DNA from: Pseudomonas reinekei
Lineage (GTDB): Bacteria > Pseudomonadota > Gammaproteobacteria > Pseudomonadales > Pseudomonadaceae
NCBI RefSeq assembly: GCF_001945365.1
Contig: NZ_MSTQ01000030.1
Coordinates: forward strand, 1-45,415
Length of the DNA: 45,415 bases
Direction: 5' to 3'
In this document: positions 32,844 through 42,235 of the stretch, piece after piece
Layout: each line of letters starts with the position of its first letter
Numbering within the stretch: position 1 is the first letter of the stretch
Notes under the pieces: generated by a model
Database searches by the model: none
Told to the model about the DNA's origin: nothing
Seen by the model: only the letters and a program-made list of their open reading frames with translations
Translations under genes and position numbers: made by a program

Positions 32844-34826
32844 TCAGTCGCGGAATTGCGTCAGTTGCTGGTTCAAGGAACCGGCCTGGTCGCGCAGTTG
32901 CTGGGACTGATCGAGCAGGCTGCGAATCGCCTGGTCGTTTTGCTCGGAGATTCGGCTGACGCCCTGGATCGCTACCGACAATTGCTCCCCGGTTGCAGCC
33001 TGGCTTTGAGTCTGGCGCGCCACTTCGCTGATGCGCGCGAGGATATCCTGGGCATGTTGGCGAATCTGATCCACGCCCTGGGCAGACGTGGTCAGCTGCA
33101 CCACGCCCTGGCGTACCGCTTCGCCGACCTGCTGCACGTTGGCCACGGTGTTGCGCACGTCCGAACCGATGGCGCCGATCATCTCGCCGATTTCACCGGT
33201 CGAGCGGCTGGTACGTTCCGCCAGTTGCCGCACTTCGTCCGCCACGACGGCGAACCCTCGGCCCTGCTCACCTGCCCGCGCCGCTTCGATCGCGGCGTTG
33301 AGGGCCAGCAGATTGGTCTGATCGGCGATGCTGCGGATCACCGCAATGATCCCGGCGATCTGTTGCGAACGTTTTTCCAGATCGCCCACCGCGCCCGCCA
33401 CCACGTCCATGGTCTGGTCGATGTGGGTGATGCCGGCCAGGGTCTGGCTCATGTCGCCGGAAATGTGGGTGGTCAATGCTTCGGTGTTGCGCGCCAGTTG
33501 TTCCACATCCTCGGCTTGCTGGGACATCTCGGTCACAGAGTGCGCCAGCGCCGTGACGCCGCTGGCCATTTCTTCGGTGGCCGTGTGTTGCGACGTCGCA
33601 CGTTCGGCCACCGCTTGCGTGGTATCGCCCAGGTGATTGGAGATCTGCATCAGTGCCGTGCTGCTCTGTCGAATCGAGCCCACAAGATTCCCCAGACGCT
33701 GAATGAATTGGTTGAACGCCCCGGCCAGTTTTCCGGTTTCATCGCCGCTGCGCTGTTCGAAACGCAGCCCCAGTTCTCCACCCCAGGCCTGGATACCGAC
33801 CGTGAGCCCCGACAGCGGACGAATCTGCCACGCCAGCAAATGCCACAGCACGATGGCCAGCAACAGCAAGGCCACCAGGCCAATGATGACCGCGGTGTAA
33901 AGAAATTGATTGATCCCGGCCATGGCTTCGGCCAGCGGATAAGCGACCATCAGGGCCCAGTTGTTTGGCGACTTGCCGATGTGCACCGGTTGCAGCACAT
34001 AGCCCCAGCCATCGTGCTCGAAGCTGTAAGACCGGCCGGCCTTGATCGCGTCTTTGGCGGCTGCTGGCAACTCGTCGGCAGGCTGACTCAAACGCTTGGC
34101 ATCGGGATGGCTGGCGTACAGGCCGTCGCTGGAAATCAGCGCGCCATAGCCTTTGTAGGCATCGATGGTCGAGAGCTGGCGGGTGATGCTTTCAAGTGGG
34201 ATATCGACCCCGGCCACACCCATCGCTTTGCCCCCTTGCAACAGCGGCACCATGATCGACACCAACATCACTTTCTGTCCGCTGCCGATGCCGTAGGCAT
34301 AGGGTTCGGAGGCCCACGGCTGGCGTGAACGCAGCGGTCGGTAGTAATACTGGTTGTCAGCATTTTCCGGCACGTAACCGCTCAATACCTCGGACTTCAC
34401 GCTGCCACTGGCACGGTTCCAGTAGGTCAGGTAGCGGCCCGTGGCGTCGTGATTCGGCTGGTTGGCAAACTCACTGTCCTTGCCGTCGAACGCGTTCGGT
34501 TCCCAGTATTGGCCCAGCCCCAACAGCTTGGGATTGGCTTCAAACAACTGGCGAGTCATTGCATCGGCGGTTTTGCGGTCGACCTGCTGTTGCTGCATCG
34601 CGATGGCGACACTGGCCAGGGATTCGGCCACGGTAAAACCGACACCCAGTTCAACTTCAACTTCTTTGGCGTTGGCCTTGACGATGGTATCGACCAGGGC
34701 AAACGTTTCTTTTACGGATGAGCCATAGGCGATGTAAGCGATGGAGCCCAGCAGCAGTGCCATGACGACAACGGTACCAATCAGCGCCGTCCAGAACAGT
34801 TTGAAGTGCAGAGAGCGATTAGACAT
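32844..34826 (-). CDS. Methyl-accepting chemotaxis protein with dCache domain
   Basis: About 660 residues. A first membrane helix at about 10-36 is followed by a periplasmic double-Cache domain (LGLGQYWEPNAFDG, YYYRPLRSRQPWASEPYAY, GVAGVDIPLE), a second helix near 305-330, a HAMP region and a long cytoplasmic signalling domain with the hairpin tip (SIADQTNLLALNAAIEAARAGEQGRGFAVVADEVRQLAERT). The receptor senses a small periplasmic ligand and drives CheA. The Cache motif does not match the amino-acid-binding signature closely, so the ligand is open. ATG 34826 has GAGA upstream; ATG 34832 is an alternative. Confidence 0.92.
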   Translation of the reverse strand: MSNRSLHFKLFWTALIGTVVVMALLLGSIAYIAYGSSVKETFALVDTIVKANAKEVEVELGVGFTVAESLASVAIAMQQQQVDRKTADAMTRQLFEANPKLLGLGQYWEPNAFDGKDSEFANQPNHDATGRYLTYWNRASGSVKSEVLSGYVPENADNQYYYRPLRSRQPWASEPYAYGIGSGQKVMLVSIMVPLLQGGKAMGVAGVDIPLESITRQLSTIDAYKGYGALISSDGLYASHPDAKRLSQPADELPAAAKDAIKAGRSYSFEHDGWGYVLQPVHIGKSPNNWALMVAYPLAEAMAGINQFLYTAVIIGLVALLLLAIVLWHLLAWQIRPLSGLTVGIQAWGGELGLRFEQRSGDETGKLAGAFNQFIQRLGNLVGSIRQSSTALMQISNHLGDTTQAVAERATSQHTATEEMASGVTALAHSVTEMSQQAEDVEQLARNTEALTTHISGDMSQTLAGITHIDQTMDVVAGAVGDLEKRSQQIAGIIAVIRSIADQTNLLALNAAIEAARAGEQGRGFAVVADEVRQLAERTSRSTGEIGEMIGAIGSDVRNTVANVQQVGEAVRQGVVQLTTSAQGVDQIRQHAQDILARISEVARQTQSQAATGEQLSVAIQGVSRISEQNDQAIRSLLDQSQQLRDQAGSLNQQLTQFRD

Positions 34827-34997
34827 GAACATTCTCGAATGAGCGATTCGTCAACCAGCAAACAGACCACGCAAAAACGAGGGTGCCGCAGCCCTGCTGG
34901 CAGGTAATTTATAGTTGATATTATTTTGCCACTATATCGAGGCAAACACCTCCGACGCAACACAATTGAACACTTGATCAATATTAAAAACGGCGAA

Positions 34998-35046
34998 GAA
35001 AAACCGAGGCGATAAATAGCCTCGACACGTTCATCACAAACGTGTC
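34998..35046 (-). terminator. Tandem hairpins ending the lipoprotein gene
   Basis: On the minus strand GACACGTT / AACGTGTC (35024-35046) is followed at once by CGAGGC / GCCTCG around TATTTATC (35005-35024) and then GTTTTTC. The second hairpin with its T-run is a good rho-independent terminator downstream of the lipoprotein stop at 35080. Confidence 0.75.
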
Positions 35047-35079
35047 AATGCGAAGGAAACAGGCGGGGTAGACGGTTGC

Positions 35080-35406
35080 TTAAAGGCATTCCTGTGCAGC
35101 GCGTTCGAGCCGCGATGGGCCGAAAGTCGACGCCAGCAAGGTACGTTCATACAGGAACACCTTGCCCTTGTACGCCTCCAGAACATCGTTGGCCGCGACC
35201 TTGCTCGAAACCACAATCCGATAGCTGCGCGAGGTTTCCGAGACGGTGGCGTGTAGCGCGCCTTCATGCAGTTTTGGCAACACACACTGAGCGTAATCCT
35301 CAGGCGCTTTTTTCGTCTGCAAGGTCAGCGTCGGGTCGTTTGGCGTTGAGGCACAACCTACTAAAAGCAAGGGTGCGAAAAGCGCCAGTCGAGTCAATTT
35401 TTTCAT
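35080..35406 (-). CDS. Small predicted lipoprotein
   Basis: 108 residues. A type II signal peptide MKKLTRLALFAPLLLVGC ends in the lipobox LVGC with Cys18, so the mature protein should be membrane anchored. The mature part (STPNDPTLTLQTKK, then YAQCVLPKLHEGA and SYRIVVSSKVAANDVLEAYKGKVFLYE) has no domain I recognise; it contains one more cysteine pair candidate, Cys41 and the Cys near the C-terminus. A terminator follows. Function unknown. Confidence 0.75.
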   Translation of the reverse strand: MKKLTRLALFAPLLLVGCASTPNDPTLTLQTKKAPEDYAQCVLPKLHEGALHATVSETSRSYRIVVSSKVAANDVLEAYKGKVFLYERTLLASTFGPSRLERAAQECL

Positions 35407-35553
35407 CGCGCCGGTTCCGGTAGAAGCGTTTCAGATGGGCGCGATTTTCCTTGTTTGCCGCCAGCAACAGAACTTGTGATGGGTGATGGTCACTATTACT
35501 GGAACGAATAGTTGGCGTTAACACATCGATGATCCGAAGCCTGCGGCGGGGTC

Positions 35554-36081
35554 TCACTGTTCGAGCTTGTCGGCCACCGCCCCGCGCTTGCCCTTGAAGG
35601 CTTCGCGCCGTGTCGCGCGCTCTTCGACGTAAGCTGGTTCAGGTTCGCTGATCAACGTTTCGCGGCTCAGCAACTCACCGCAATGTCCGCACAACGGCCC
35701 CAGCCCTGCAGGCTGGCCGCAGGTCTTGTGGGTGTAACGCACGGCCAGGCCTTCATCCGCGGATTTGCACCACGTCTCACCCCAGGCGCGCAACGCTAAT
35801 ACCACCGAGTAAAACGCCTCACCCTTGGCGCTGAGGTGATACTCGTAGCGCGGGGGCCTTTCGCTGTAGGCGCGGCGCTCGACCATGCCGTCAGCCTCCA
35901 GGCTTTTAAGGCGCGCCGCGACCATTTGCGGGGTGCCGCCCGTCTGCGCCTGAATCTCGTCATAACGATGATTGCGCATGAACAATTCGCGTAAAACCAG
36001 CACGGTCCAGCGATCGCCGACGATGTCCTCGGCCCGCGCAATCGGGCACAACGTTTCAGGACTATTCTTCTTTACCGCCAT
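35554..36081 (-). CDS. HxlR family transcriptional regulator with C-terminal zinc-type motif
   Basis: 175 residues. The HxlR winged helix (CPIARAEDIVGDRWTVLVLRELFMRNHRYDEIQ, RLKSLEADGMVERRAY, YHLSAKGEAF) contains Cys12, the conserved redox-sensitive cysteine of the family. After residue 110 comes His118-x2-Cys121-x9-Cys131-x2-Cys134, a likely metal-binding knuckle seen in long HxlR proteins. It is divergent from the isochorismatase-like and aldehyde dehydrogenase genes, the probable targets. Confidence 0.88.
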   Translation of the reverse strand: MAVKKNSPETLCPIARAEDIVGDRWTVLVLRELFMRNHRYDEIQAQTGGTPQMVAARLKSLEADGMVERRAYSERPPRYEYHLSAKGEAFYSVVLALRAWGETWCKSADEGLAVRYTHKTCGQPAGLGPLCGHCGELLSRETLISEPEPAYVEERATRREAFKGKRGAVADKLEQ

Positions 36082-36125
36082 ACGGGCTTGCCTCTTTCCT
36101 GGTTACTATGATTATCATATTAACA

Positions 36126-36152
36126 CCATGCCAAGGCAATCCCATGGCATGG
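36126..36152. promoter_or_regulatory. CCATGCCA-N11-TGGCATGG inverted repeat
   Basis: A perfect 8-bp inverted repeat lies 28 bases before the isochorismatase-like start, in the divergent gap with the HxlR gene. Position and symmetry fit a dimeric repressor site. Binding is inferred. Confidence 0.4.
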
Positions 36153-36180
36153 GTCAGTCTAAATCCCTGGAGAATCAGTC

Positions 36181-36804
36181 ATGTCCAACGCAGCCTACCC
36201 GCTTGATCGGACCGCTTACCTGCTGGTCGATCCCTACAACGACTTCCTGTCCGAAGGCGGCAAGATCTTCCCCCTGCTCGAACCCATCGCCAACCAGGTC
36301 GGCCTGCTCGATAACCTGCGCAGCCTCGACCGCACCGTCCGTGCCCTCGACATCCAGGTGGTCATCGTACCGCACCGTCGCTGGGAACAAGGCGACTACG
36401 AAAACTGGGATCACCCCAGCCCCACCCAATGCAAGATCCAGCACATGCATCACTTCGCACGTGGCGAATGGGGCGGCGAATGGCATCCAGACTTTGCGCC
36501 GCAGGACGGCGACATCATCGTTCAGGAGCATTGGGGTTCCAGCGGCTTTGCCAATACCGACCTGGATTTCCGGCTCAAGCAGCAAGGCATTACCCACGTG
36601 ATCATCGTCGGCTTGCTCGCCAACACTTGCATTGAAGCCACTGCCCGTTACGCACAGGAACTCGGCTACCACGTCACCCTGGTGCGCGACGCCACCGCCG
36701 CTTTCAAGCCGGAAATGATGCACGCCGCCCATGAACTCAACGGTCCGACGTACGCCCATTCGATTGTGACGACCGAGCAATTGATCGCCACCCTCAAGTC
36801 GTGA
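36181..36804 (+). CDS. Isochorismatase-fold cysteine hydrolase
   Basis: 207 residues. Asp17 in LLVDPYNDF and Cys150 in GLLANTCIEATARYA are the catalytic Asp and Cys. The third family residue, a lysine before the SxF motif, is not seen: the segment reads IVQEHWGSSGF with Glu116 or His117 in its place. The family includes nicotinamidases, carbamoylsarcosine amidases and true isochorismatases. It is followed seven bases later by an aldehyde dehydrogenase gene, so the two should act in one pathway, perhaps amide hydrolysis with later oxidation of an aldehyde. Substrate unknown. Confidence 0.85.
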   Translation: MSNAAYPLDRTAYLLVDPYNDFLSEGGKIFPLLEPIANQVGLLDNLRSLDRTVRALDIQVVIVPHRRWEQGDYENWDHPSPTQCKIQHMHHFARGEWGGEWHPDFAPQDGDIIVQEHWGSSGFANTDLDFRLKQQGITHVIIVGLLANTCIEATARYAQELGYHVTLVRDATAAFKPEMMHAAHELNGPTYAHSIVTTEQLIATLKS

Positions 36805-36811
36805 GCTGAAA

Positions 36812-38377
36812 ATGAAACTGACCGGAAACCTGTTAATCGGCGCCAACGAAGTCCCCGCCAGTGCCGGGACCATGAAAGCGCTTAATCCCTCGACCAATCA
36901 ACTCATCGAGCCGGACTTCGCCTTCGGTGGCGTGGTGGAAGTGGACATGGCGGTGAACCTCGCCGATGAAGCGTTCGATCAGTACAGCCATACCTCGCTG
37001 ACTGAACGGGCGGCCTTCCTCGAGCGCATCGCCGATAACCTCGATGCAGTCGCCCTGCCCTTGGCAGCACGGGCCGCGCTGGAAACCGGCCTGCCCGAGG
37101 CGCAACTTCAGGGCGAAGCGGCGAAGGCCGCGACCCAGTTCCGTCAATTTGCCGAAGTGGTGCGCAAAGGCCGCTTCCTGCAACTGGCCATCGATCCAGC
37201 CCAGCCCGATCGCCAGCCACGACCGCGCATGGATCACCGCTTGCAGAAAATCGCCCTCGGCCCGGTGGCCATTTTCGGCGCGAGCAACTTCCCCATCAGT
37301 TACTCGGTGGCCGGTGGCGATACCGCCTCGGCACTGGCGGCCGGCGCGACGGTGATCGTCAAAGCGCACAACGCCCACCCTGGCGCTTCGGAGATTCAGG
37401 CAAAGGCCATTCGCAAAGCCGTGCAGGACAGCGGATTGCCTGAAGGCGTGTTCTCCATGGTGCGGGGCGGCGGCAATGCCATCGGCGAGGCGTTGGTTGA
37501 CCATCCGCTGATCAAGGCCGTGACGTTCACCGGTTCCGAACAGGGCGGCATGGCGCTGTATCGCCGCGCTCAACGGCGACCTGAGCCGATCCCGGTATTT
37601 ACCGAGATGACCAGCGTCAACCCGACATTCATTCTGCCCCGGGCAATGACTGCTCGCGGCGCGCAGATCGGTGACGGATTCATCGAACGCATGTTGGTCA
37701 ACGTCGGCCAAGCCTGCCTCAAGCCGGCGATCCTGATTGCAATCGAGGGCGACGGCTTCGATGCGATGCGCGCGGCCATGATCAAACGTGTGGCAGATGC
37801 ACCAGCGCGTCCTATGTTGACGCCGGGCATTCACGCGTCCTACCTCAACGGTCTGGACCAACTGCAAAGCGCTGGCGCCCGATCGGTGGTTGAAGGCTCG
37901 GCAGCGGTGGCGGACCTGGACGGCCAGTCAGCCTTGCTGGAAGTGGACGGCGAACGCTTCCTCAGCGAAGCGGCCCTGGCACACGAAGTCTTCGGTCCGG
38001 CAGCGCTGCTGGTGAAGGTAACGGATCAAGCGCAAATGCTCGCGGTGGCTCGTGCACTGCGCGGTCAATTGAGCGCGGCCATGCATCTGGAAGAGGACGA
38101 TTTTGAGCTGGCCCGCCGATTACTGCCGATTCTGGAACGGCGGACCGGACGGATCGTGGTCAACGCGTTTGCCCATCCGCAGGAAGTGTCATACGCGACC
38201 ATTCACGGCGGACCGTTTCCGGCATCGTCAGACAGCCGCTTCACCTCAGTGGGCATGACGTCGATCGAACGCTTTTTGCGTCCGTTGTCCTATCAGGGCT
38301 TCCCTGATGCGTTGTTGCCGGAGGTCTTGCGTGACAGCAACCCTTTCGGAGTGCCGCGCAGCGTGGACGGTCAGTAA
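36812..38377 (+). CDS. Aldehyde dehydrogenase, 2-oxoglutarate semialdehyde type
   Basis: 521 residues. It has the NADP-type pattern of ketoglutaric semialdehyde dehydrogenases: GPVAIFGASNFPISYSVAGGDTASALAAGATVIVKAHNAHPG, VTFTGSEQGGMALYRRAQRR, PVFTEMTSVNP with the catalytic Glu, and VNVGQACLKPA with the catalytic Cys. HGGPFPASSDSRFTSVG near the end is typical of the group. It would oxidise a semialdehyde to the acid. It forms an operon with the isochorismatase-like gene under the HxlR regulator. Confidence 0.88.
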   Translation: MKLTGNLLIGANEVPASAGTMKALNPSTNQLIEPDFAFGGVVEVDMAVNLADEAFDQYSHTSLTERAAFLERIADNLDAVALPLAARAALETGLPEAQLQGEAAKAATQFRQFAEVVRKGRFLQLAIDPAQPDRQPRPRMDHRLQKIALGPVAIFGASNFPISYSVAGGDTASALAAGATVIVKAHNAHPGASEIQAKAIRKAVQDSGLPEGVFSMVRGGGNAIGEALVDHPLIKAVTFTGSEQGGMALYRRAQRRPEPIPVFTEMTSVNPTFILPRAMTARGAQIGDGFIERMLVNVGQACLKPAILIAIEGDGFDAMRAAMIKRVADAPARPMLTPGIHASYLNGLDQLQSAGARSVVEGSAAVADLDGQSALLEVDGERFLSEAALAHEVFGPAALLVKVTDQAQMLAVARALRGQLSAAMHLEEDDFELARRLLPILERRTGRIVVNAFAHPQEVSYATIHGGPFPASSDSRFTSVGMTSIERFLRPLSYQGFPDALLPEVLRDSNPFGVPRSVDGQ

Positions 38378-38413
38378 GCCCATACAGAAATCCGGCGCAA
38401 CGCAACCGCAGGG

Positions 38414-39472
38414 TTACGCCGGGCGTATGTGCATGCCATGCACCTGATTGCGACCGTTGCGCTTGGCTTCATACAGTCCGTCATCGGCGCGGGTCACCAG
38501 GCTTTCCAGACTTTCACCGGGCTCAGCGAAGGCGACACCAAAAGACGCGGTGATGGTATCCAGCACGGTATCGGTGCCGCGCGCCTTGATCCGCAACGAT
38601 TGCACTTTCAGGCGCAGTTGCTCGGCGAAGGCACGGGCGCCGGCCAGATCGGCGCAGCCTTCCAGCACGACGCAGAACTCCTCGCCGCCGTAACGTCCGG
38701 CGAACGCATTGGCGGGCAGCGCGGCGCGCAACACCTGCCCGACATGCTGCAAAACGCGGTCGCCCAAGGGGTGGCCGTACTGATCGTTGAATTGCTTGAA
38801 ATGGTCGATGTCGAGCATGACCAGCGCCACGCCCCGGGAGGCATTGCCCAGCGCTTGCTCCAGCAAACGCGTAAACGCCGTGCGGTTGAGCAGTTCGGTC
38901 AGCCCATCGAGGGTCGCCGCCCGTTGGGCGCGCTCCAGCTTGTCGCGCAGGGTCTTGATTTCGTTTTGCGCCGACTGCAACTGGCCGAGGAAGTGTTCCT
39001 GCTGGCTCTGCATAACGCGGGTACTTTGCTGCAGCTCATTGAGAATGCCCGGCAAGCGGTCACTGGCCGGTTCGTCGAGCATTTCCAGGCACTGGCCCAA
39101 GCGGTTCTGGAAGTTCTGGCTGCCCATCACACTGCGCGAAACGTCGCGCTCCATGCCATCAACCAGACTGAAGACCTGTTGCTGCCCGGCGCGAACGTCT
39201 TCGAGTTCGTCACGAATGATGTATTCGCGAAACAGCCGGGACGCGGATTCCGGAGGGCAACCGTCGAAGTCGCGGAGAACCCTGTCCAGGTGCCGGTTGA
39301 GCTCCGGATCCTGACCTTTGCTGTAGGTGTACCAGAGCGCGTAATGCACAGGATTGGGTGGAATGTTATGGCGAACCATCAAGGGGACGGCTTGCTTGAG
39401 CAAAGCCGCTGCCTCGCGGGAGTCTTCCGGATACAGCGCTAGAACATTCGCACGCGATTCTGATTGGCTCAT
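38414..39472 (-). CDS. Diguanylate cyclase (GGDEF domain)
   Basis: About 352 residues. The C-terminal GGDEF domain has LDGLTELLNRTAF, MLDIDHFKQFNDQYGHPLGD and the active-site RYGGEEF, so it should make c-di-GMP. The usual RxxD inhibitory site before the motif is absent: ALPANAFAG stands there. The N-terminal ~180 residues are soluble and helical, with a coiled coil near SQQEHFLGQLQSAQNEIKTLRDKLERAQR that may drive dimerisation. No membrane segment is seen. ATG 39472 is chosen; ATG 39502 is possible. Convergent with the aldehyde dehydrogenase. Confidence 0.88.
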   Translation of the reverse strand: MSQSESRANVLALYPEDSREAAALLKQAVPLMVRHNIPPNPVHYALWYTYSKGQDPELNRHLDRVLRDFDGCPPESASRLFREYIIRDELEDVRAGQQQVFSLVDGMERDVSRSVMGSQNFQNRLGQCLEMLDEPASDRLPGILNELQQSTRVMQSQQEHFLGQLQSAQNEIKTLRDKLERAQRAATLDGLTELLNRTAFTRLLEQALGNASRGVALVMLDIDHFKQFNDQYGHPLGDRVLQHVGQVLRAALPANAFAGRYGGEEFCVVLEGCADLAGARAFAEQLRLKVQSLRIKARGTDTVLDTITASFGVAFAEPGESLESLVTRADDGLYEAKRNGRNQVHGMHIRPA

Positions 39473-39714
39473 GGCATCACTGTAGTTATTAATCGATGGC
39501 ATTCAGACGACGCGCAGAGCATACCGATACCCCCGACAAACGGCTATCCCGCTTTGGTTTGGGAAGTCATGGGCAAATGGCAATTCCTACAGAATTTTCA
39601 TGCTCAAGCACAACAATCAACATTATTTGTCATAAAAAGATGTCACAATGACACTACACCACTGCCGTAAAGATTCGGCGGTCACGAAAAACGTCGGCAG
39701 CGTGAGAAAACGCC

Positions 39715-39912
39715 ATGTCCCTGAAAGCGCTGTTCATTTACTGGCCACTGTTGTCCATCGCCACTGCCGCCGTGCTGTGTCGCCTGATTCACAACGCCAA
39801 ACTGGCTGATCGTGCACTGCAAGCACAACGGCGAGACTCCACGCCTCGCGAATGCAAGGTTGAGGCTCAGCGTTCGCACAGTGATGATGACTCGGATCGC
39901 CTTGCGGCGTGA
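39715..39912 (+). CDS. Small single-helix membrane protein
   Basis: 65 residues. A transmembrane helix spans about residues 4-24 (KALFIYWPLLSIATAAVLC). The rest is basic and then acidic and polar, ending in HSDDDSDRLAA. GTGAGAA lies before the ATG as a weak ribosome site, and a strong terminator follows 27 bases after the stop. These points favour a real small protein, but I recognise no family. Function unknown. Confidence 0.5.
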   Translation: MSLKALFIYWPLLSIATAAVLCRLIHNAKLADRALQAQRRDSTPRECKVEAQRSHSDDDSDRLAA

Positions 39913-39938
39913 TTCGACAGTTTTACAACATCGCGCAT

Positions 39939-39970
39939 AAAAAACCGGCCTGTTCAGGGCCGGTTTTTTT
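39939..39970. terminator. Bidirectional rho-independent terminator
   Basis: AAAAAACCGGCC and GGCCGGTTTTTT with a seven-base loop (TGTTCAG) and extra T residues. It separates the plus-strand small gene from the minus-strand ybdD-cstA operon and can end both. Confidence 0.92.
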
Positions 39971-39977
39971 TATTCAC

Positions 39978-40175
39978 TCAACAACACTTCGGTCCAGCCT
40001 TGCTGCCGTAACGGGCCTCCTGGCGTTCACGAAAGAACGCCTCGTAGTCCATCAGCGGCTTGTCCGGATGTTTGGTCTGCATGTGCTCGACGTAGTTGTC
40101 GTAATCGGGCATGCCCACCATCAGGCGTGCGGCCTGACCGAGGTATTTGCCGAGTCGACTCAGGTCATTGAACAT
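39978..40175 (-). CDS. YbdD/YjiX family protein
   Basis: 65 residues, complete for the family: GQAARLMVGMPDYDNYVEHMQ, HPDKPLMDYEAFFRERQEARYG and a cysteine pair at the C-terminus (KCC). YbdD/YjiX proteins are encoded directly after CstA-type pyruvate symporters and are thought to act with them. It starts two bases after the cstA stop and is followed by the shared terminator. Confidence 0.9.
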   Translation of the reverse strand: MFNDLSRLGKYLGQAARLMVGMPDYDNYVEHMQTKHPDKPLMDYEAFFRERQEARYGSKAGPKCC

Positions 40176-40177
40176 GA

Positions 40178-42235
40178 TCAGGCATCCGGCAGCGCTTGGT
40201 AGGGCGCTTCTTTATCCGTGCGTTCCTTGGTGCCCCAGGCGGCGATGCCGACTTTGAGGGCAAAGAACAGGATGCTGAACACCACGAACAGGAACAAAGC
40301 GGTCAGCGTTGCATTGGTGTAAGCGTTGAAGATCACGTGCTGCATCTGGTCAACGCTCTTCGCCGGGGCCAGCACCTGACCATTGGCCAGCGCATCGCTG
40401 TACTTCTTGGCCAGGGCCAGGAAGCCGATTGCCGGATTGGCGTCGAACAGCTTAATGAAGCCTGCGGTGGTGGTGCAGATCAGCAGCCAAACAGCCGGCA
40501 GCAACGTCACCCAGACATAACGCTGGCGTTTCATCTTGATCAGCACGACGGTGCCGAGCATCAGCGCGATACCGGCCAGCATCTGGTTAGAGATACCGAA
40601 CAGCGGCCACAGGGTGTTGATGCCACCCAGCGGATCGATCACGCCTTGGTACAACAGATAACCCCACATCGCCACGCAACCAGCGGTTGCCACCAGGTTG
40701 GCGGTCCAGGATTCGGTGCGTTTCAACGCCGGTACGAACGAACCAAGCAAATCCTGCAGCATGAAACGACCGGCACGGGTACCAGCGTCGACTGCGGTGA
40801 GGATGAACAGCGCTTCAAACAGGATCGCGAAGTGGTACCAGAACGCCATGGTGTTTTCACCCGGCAGCACGCTGTGCAGGATCTGCGCGATACCGACTGC
40901 CAGGGTCGGCGCACCACCGGCACGGGCCAGGATGGTGGTTTCACCGATGTCATGGGCGACCGCTTGCAGCGCTTCCGGGGTGATTGCAAAGCCCCAGCTG
41001 CTGACGGTTTGCGCGACGGTAACAGCATCGGCACCGACGACGGCGGCCGGACTGTTCATGGCGAAGTACACACCCGGATCGATCACCGAGGCAGCCACCA
41101 TGGCCATGATCGCCACGAACGACTCCATCAGCATGCCGCCGTAACCGATGTAGCGGGCATGACCTTCACTGGCCAGCAACTTCGGCGTGGTGCCGGAAGC
41201 AATCAGCGAGTGGAAACCGGAGACCGCGCCACAGGCGATGGTGATGAACAGGAACGGGAACAGACCGCCCTTCCATACCGGTCCGGTGCCGTCGACGAAC
41301 TGGGTCAGCGCCGGCATTCTCAGCTCAGGCATGGTCACCAGAATACCGATGGCCAGGGCGACGATGGTGCCGATTTTCAGAAACGTCGAGAGGTAGTCTC
41401 GCGGTGCCAGGATCAGCCACACCGGCAGAACCGCAGCGACAAACCCGTAGCCGATCAGCATCCAGGTAATTTGCACACCGGTGAAGCTGAACGCCTTGGC
41501 CCACACTGGATCGGCAGCAATCTGCCCGCCCAACCAGATCGAACCCAGCAGCAGCAATACGCCGATGACGGAAATTTCACCGATACGGCCTGGACGGATG
41601 TAGCGCATGTAGATGCCCATGAACATCGCGATCGGGATAGTCGCCATGACGGTGAACATGCCCCACGGGCTTTCAGCCAGGGCTTTGACCACGATCAACG
41701 CCAGCACCGCAAGGATGATGATCATGATCAGGAAGCAGCCAAACAGCGCGATGGTGCCGGGAATGCGGCCCATTTCTTCGCGGACCATGTCGCCCAAAGA
41801 GCGACCGTTGCGGCGGGTGGACATGAACAGGACCATGAAGTCCTGAACGGCACCGGCCAGCACCACGCCGGCGATCAGCCACAGCGTGCCGGGCAGATAG
41901 CCCATTTGCGCCGCCAGAACCGGGCCCACCAGTGGTCCGGCACCGGCAATGGCCGCAAAGTGGTGACCAAAAAGCACGTGTTTGTTGGTCGGAACATAGT
42001 CCAGACCATCATTATTGAGTACAGCGGGAGTGGCGCGATTGGGATCCAGCTGCATCACTTTATTGGCGATGAACAGGCTGTAATAGCGGTAGGCAACAAG
42101 GTAGATGGCAACAGCTGCGACGACGATCCACAGGGCGTTGATCGCTTCGCCGCGGCGCAAGGCCACGACACTCAGCGCAATCGCTCCCAGGACAGCCACG
42201 GCAAACCAGCCGAGGTGTTTAGCCAGACGGGGCAT
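40178..42235 (-). CDS. cstA: CstA family pyruvate/peptide transporter
   Basis: 685 residues with about 16 membrane helices. LNNDGLDYVPTNKHVLFGHHFAAIAGAGPLVGPVLAAQMGYLPGTLWLIAGVVLAGAVQDF is the CstA signature. E. coli CstA and BtsT carry pyruvate under carbon stress. The YbdD partner follows immediately. The divergent sensor kinase and response regulator at 42524-44554 are probable regulators through three TACGTA sites in the gap. Whether the substrate is pyruvate or small peptides is not decided by sequence. Confidence 0.92.
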   Translation of the reverse strand: MPRLAKHLGWFAVAVLGAIALSVVALRRGEAINALWIVVAAVAIYLVAYRYYSLFIANKVMQLDPNRATPAVLNNDGLDYVPTNKHVLFGHHFAAIAGAGPLVGPVLAAQMGYLPGTLWLIAGVVLAGAVQDFMVLFMSTRRNGRSLGDMVREEMGRIPGTIALFGCFLIMIIILAVLALIVVKALAESPWGMFTVMATIPIAMFMGIYMRYIRPGRIGEISVIGVLLLLGSIWLGGQIAADPVWAKAFSFTGVQITWMLIGYGFVAAVLPVWLILAPRDYLSTFLKIGTIVALAIGILVTMPELRMPALTQFVDGTGPVWKGGLFPFLFITIACGAVSGFHSLIASGTTPKLLASEGHARYIGYGGMLMESFVAIMAMVAASVIDPGVYFAMNSPAAVVGADAVTVAQTVSSWGFAITPEALQAVAHDIGETTILARAGGAPTLAVGIAQILHSVLPGENTMAFWYHFAILFEALFILTAVDAGTRAGRFMLQDLLGSFVPALKRTESWTANLVATAGCVAMWGYLLYQGVIDPLGGINTLWPLFGISNQMLAGIALMLGTVVLIKMKRQRYVWVTLLPAVWLLICTTTAGFIKLFDANPAIGFLALAKKYSDALANGQVLAPAKSVDQMQHVIFNAYTNATLTALFLFVVFSILFFALKVGIAAWGTKERTDKEAPYQALPDA

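Noticed and set aside
38393..38423. Terminator between the aldehyde dehydrogenase and GGDEF genes
   Set aside because: CCGGCG and CGCCGG can pair across about 20 bases but the stem is short, the loop long and no T-run is seen.
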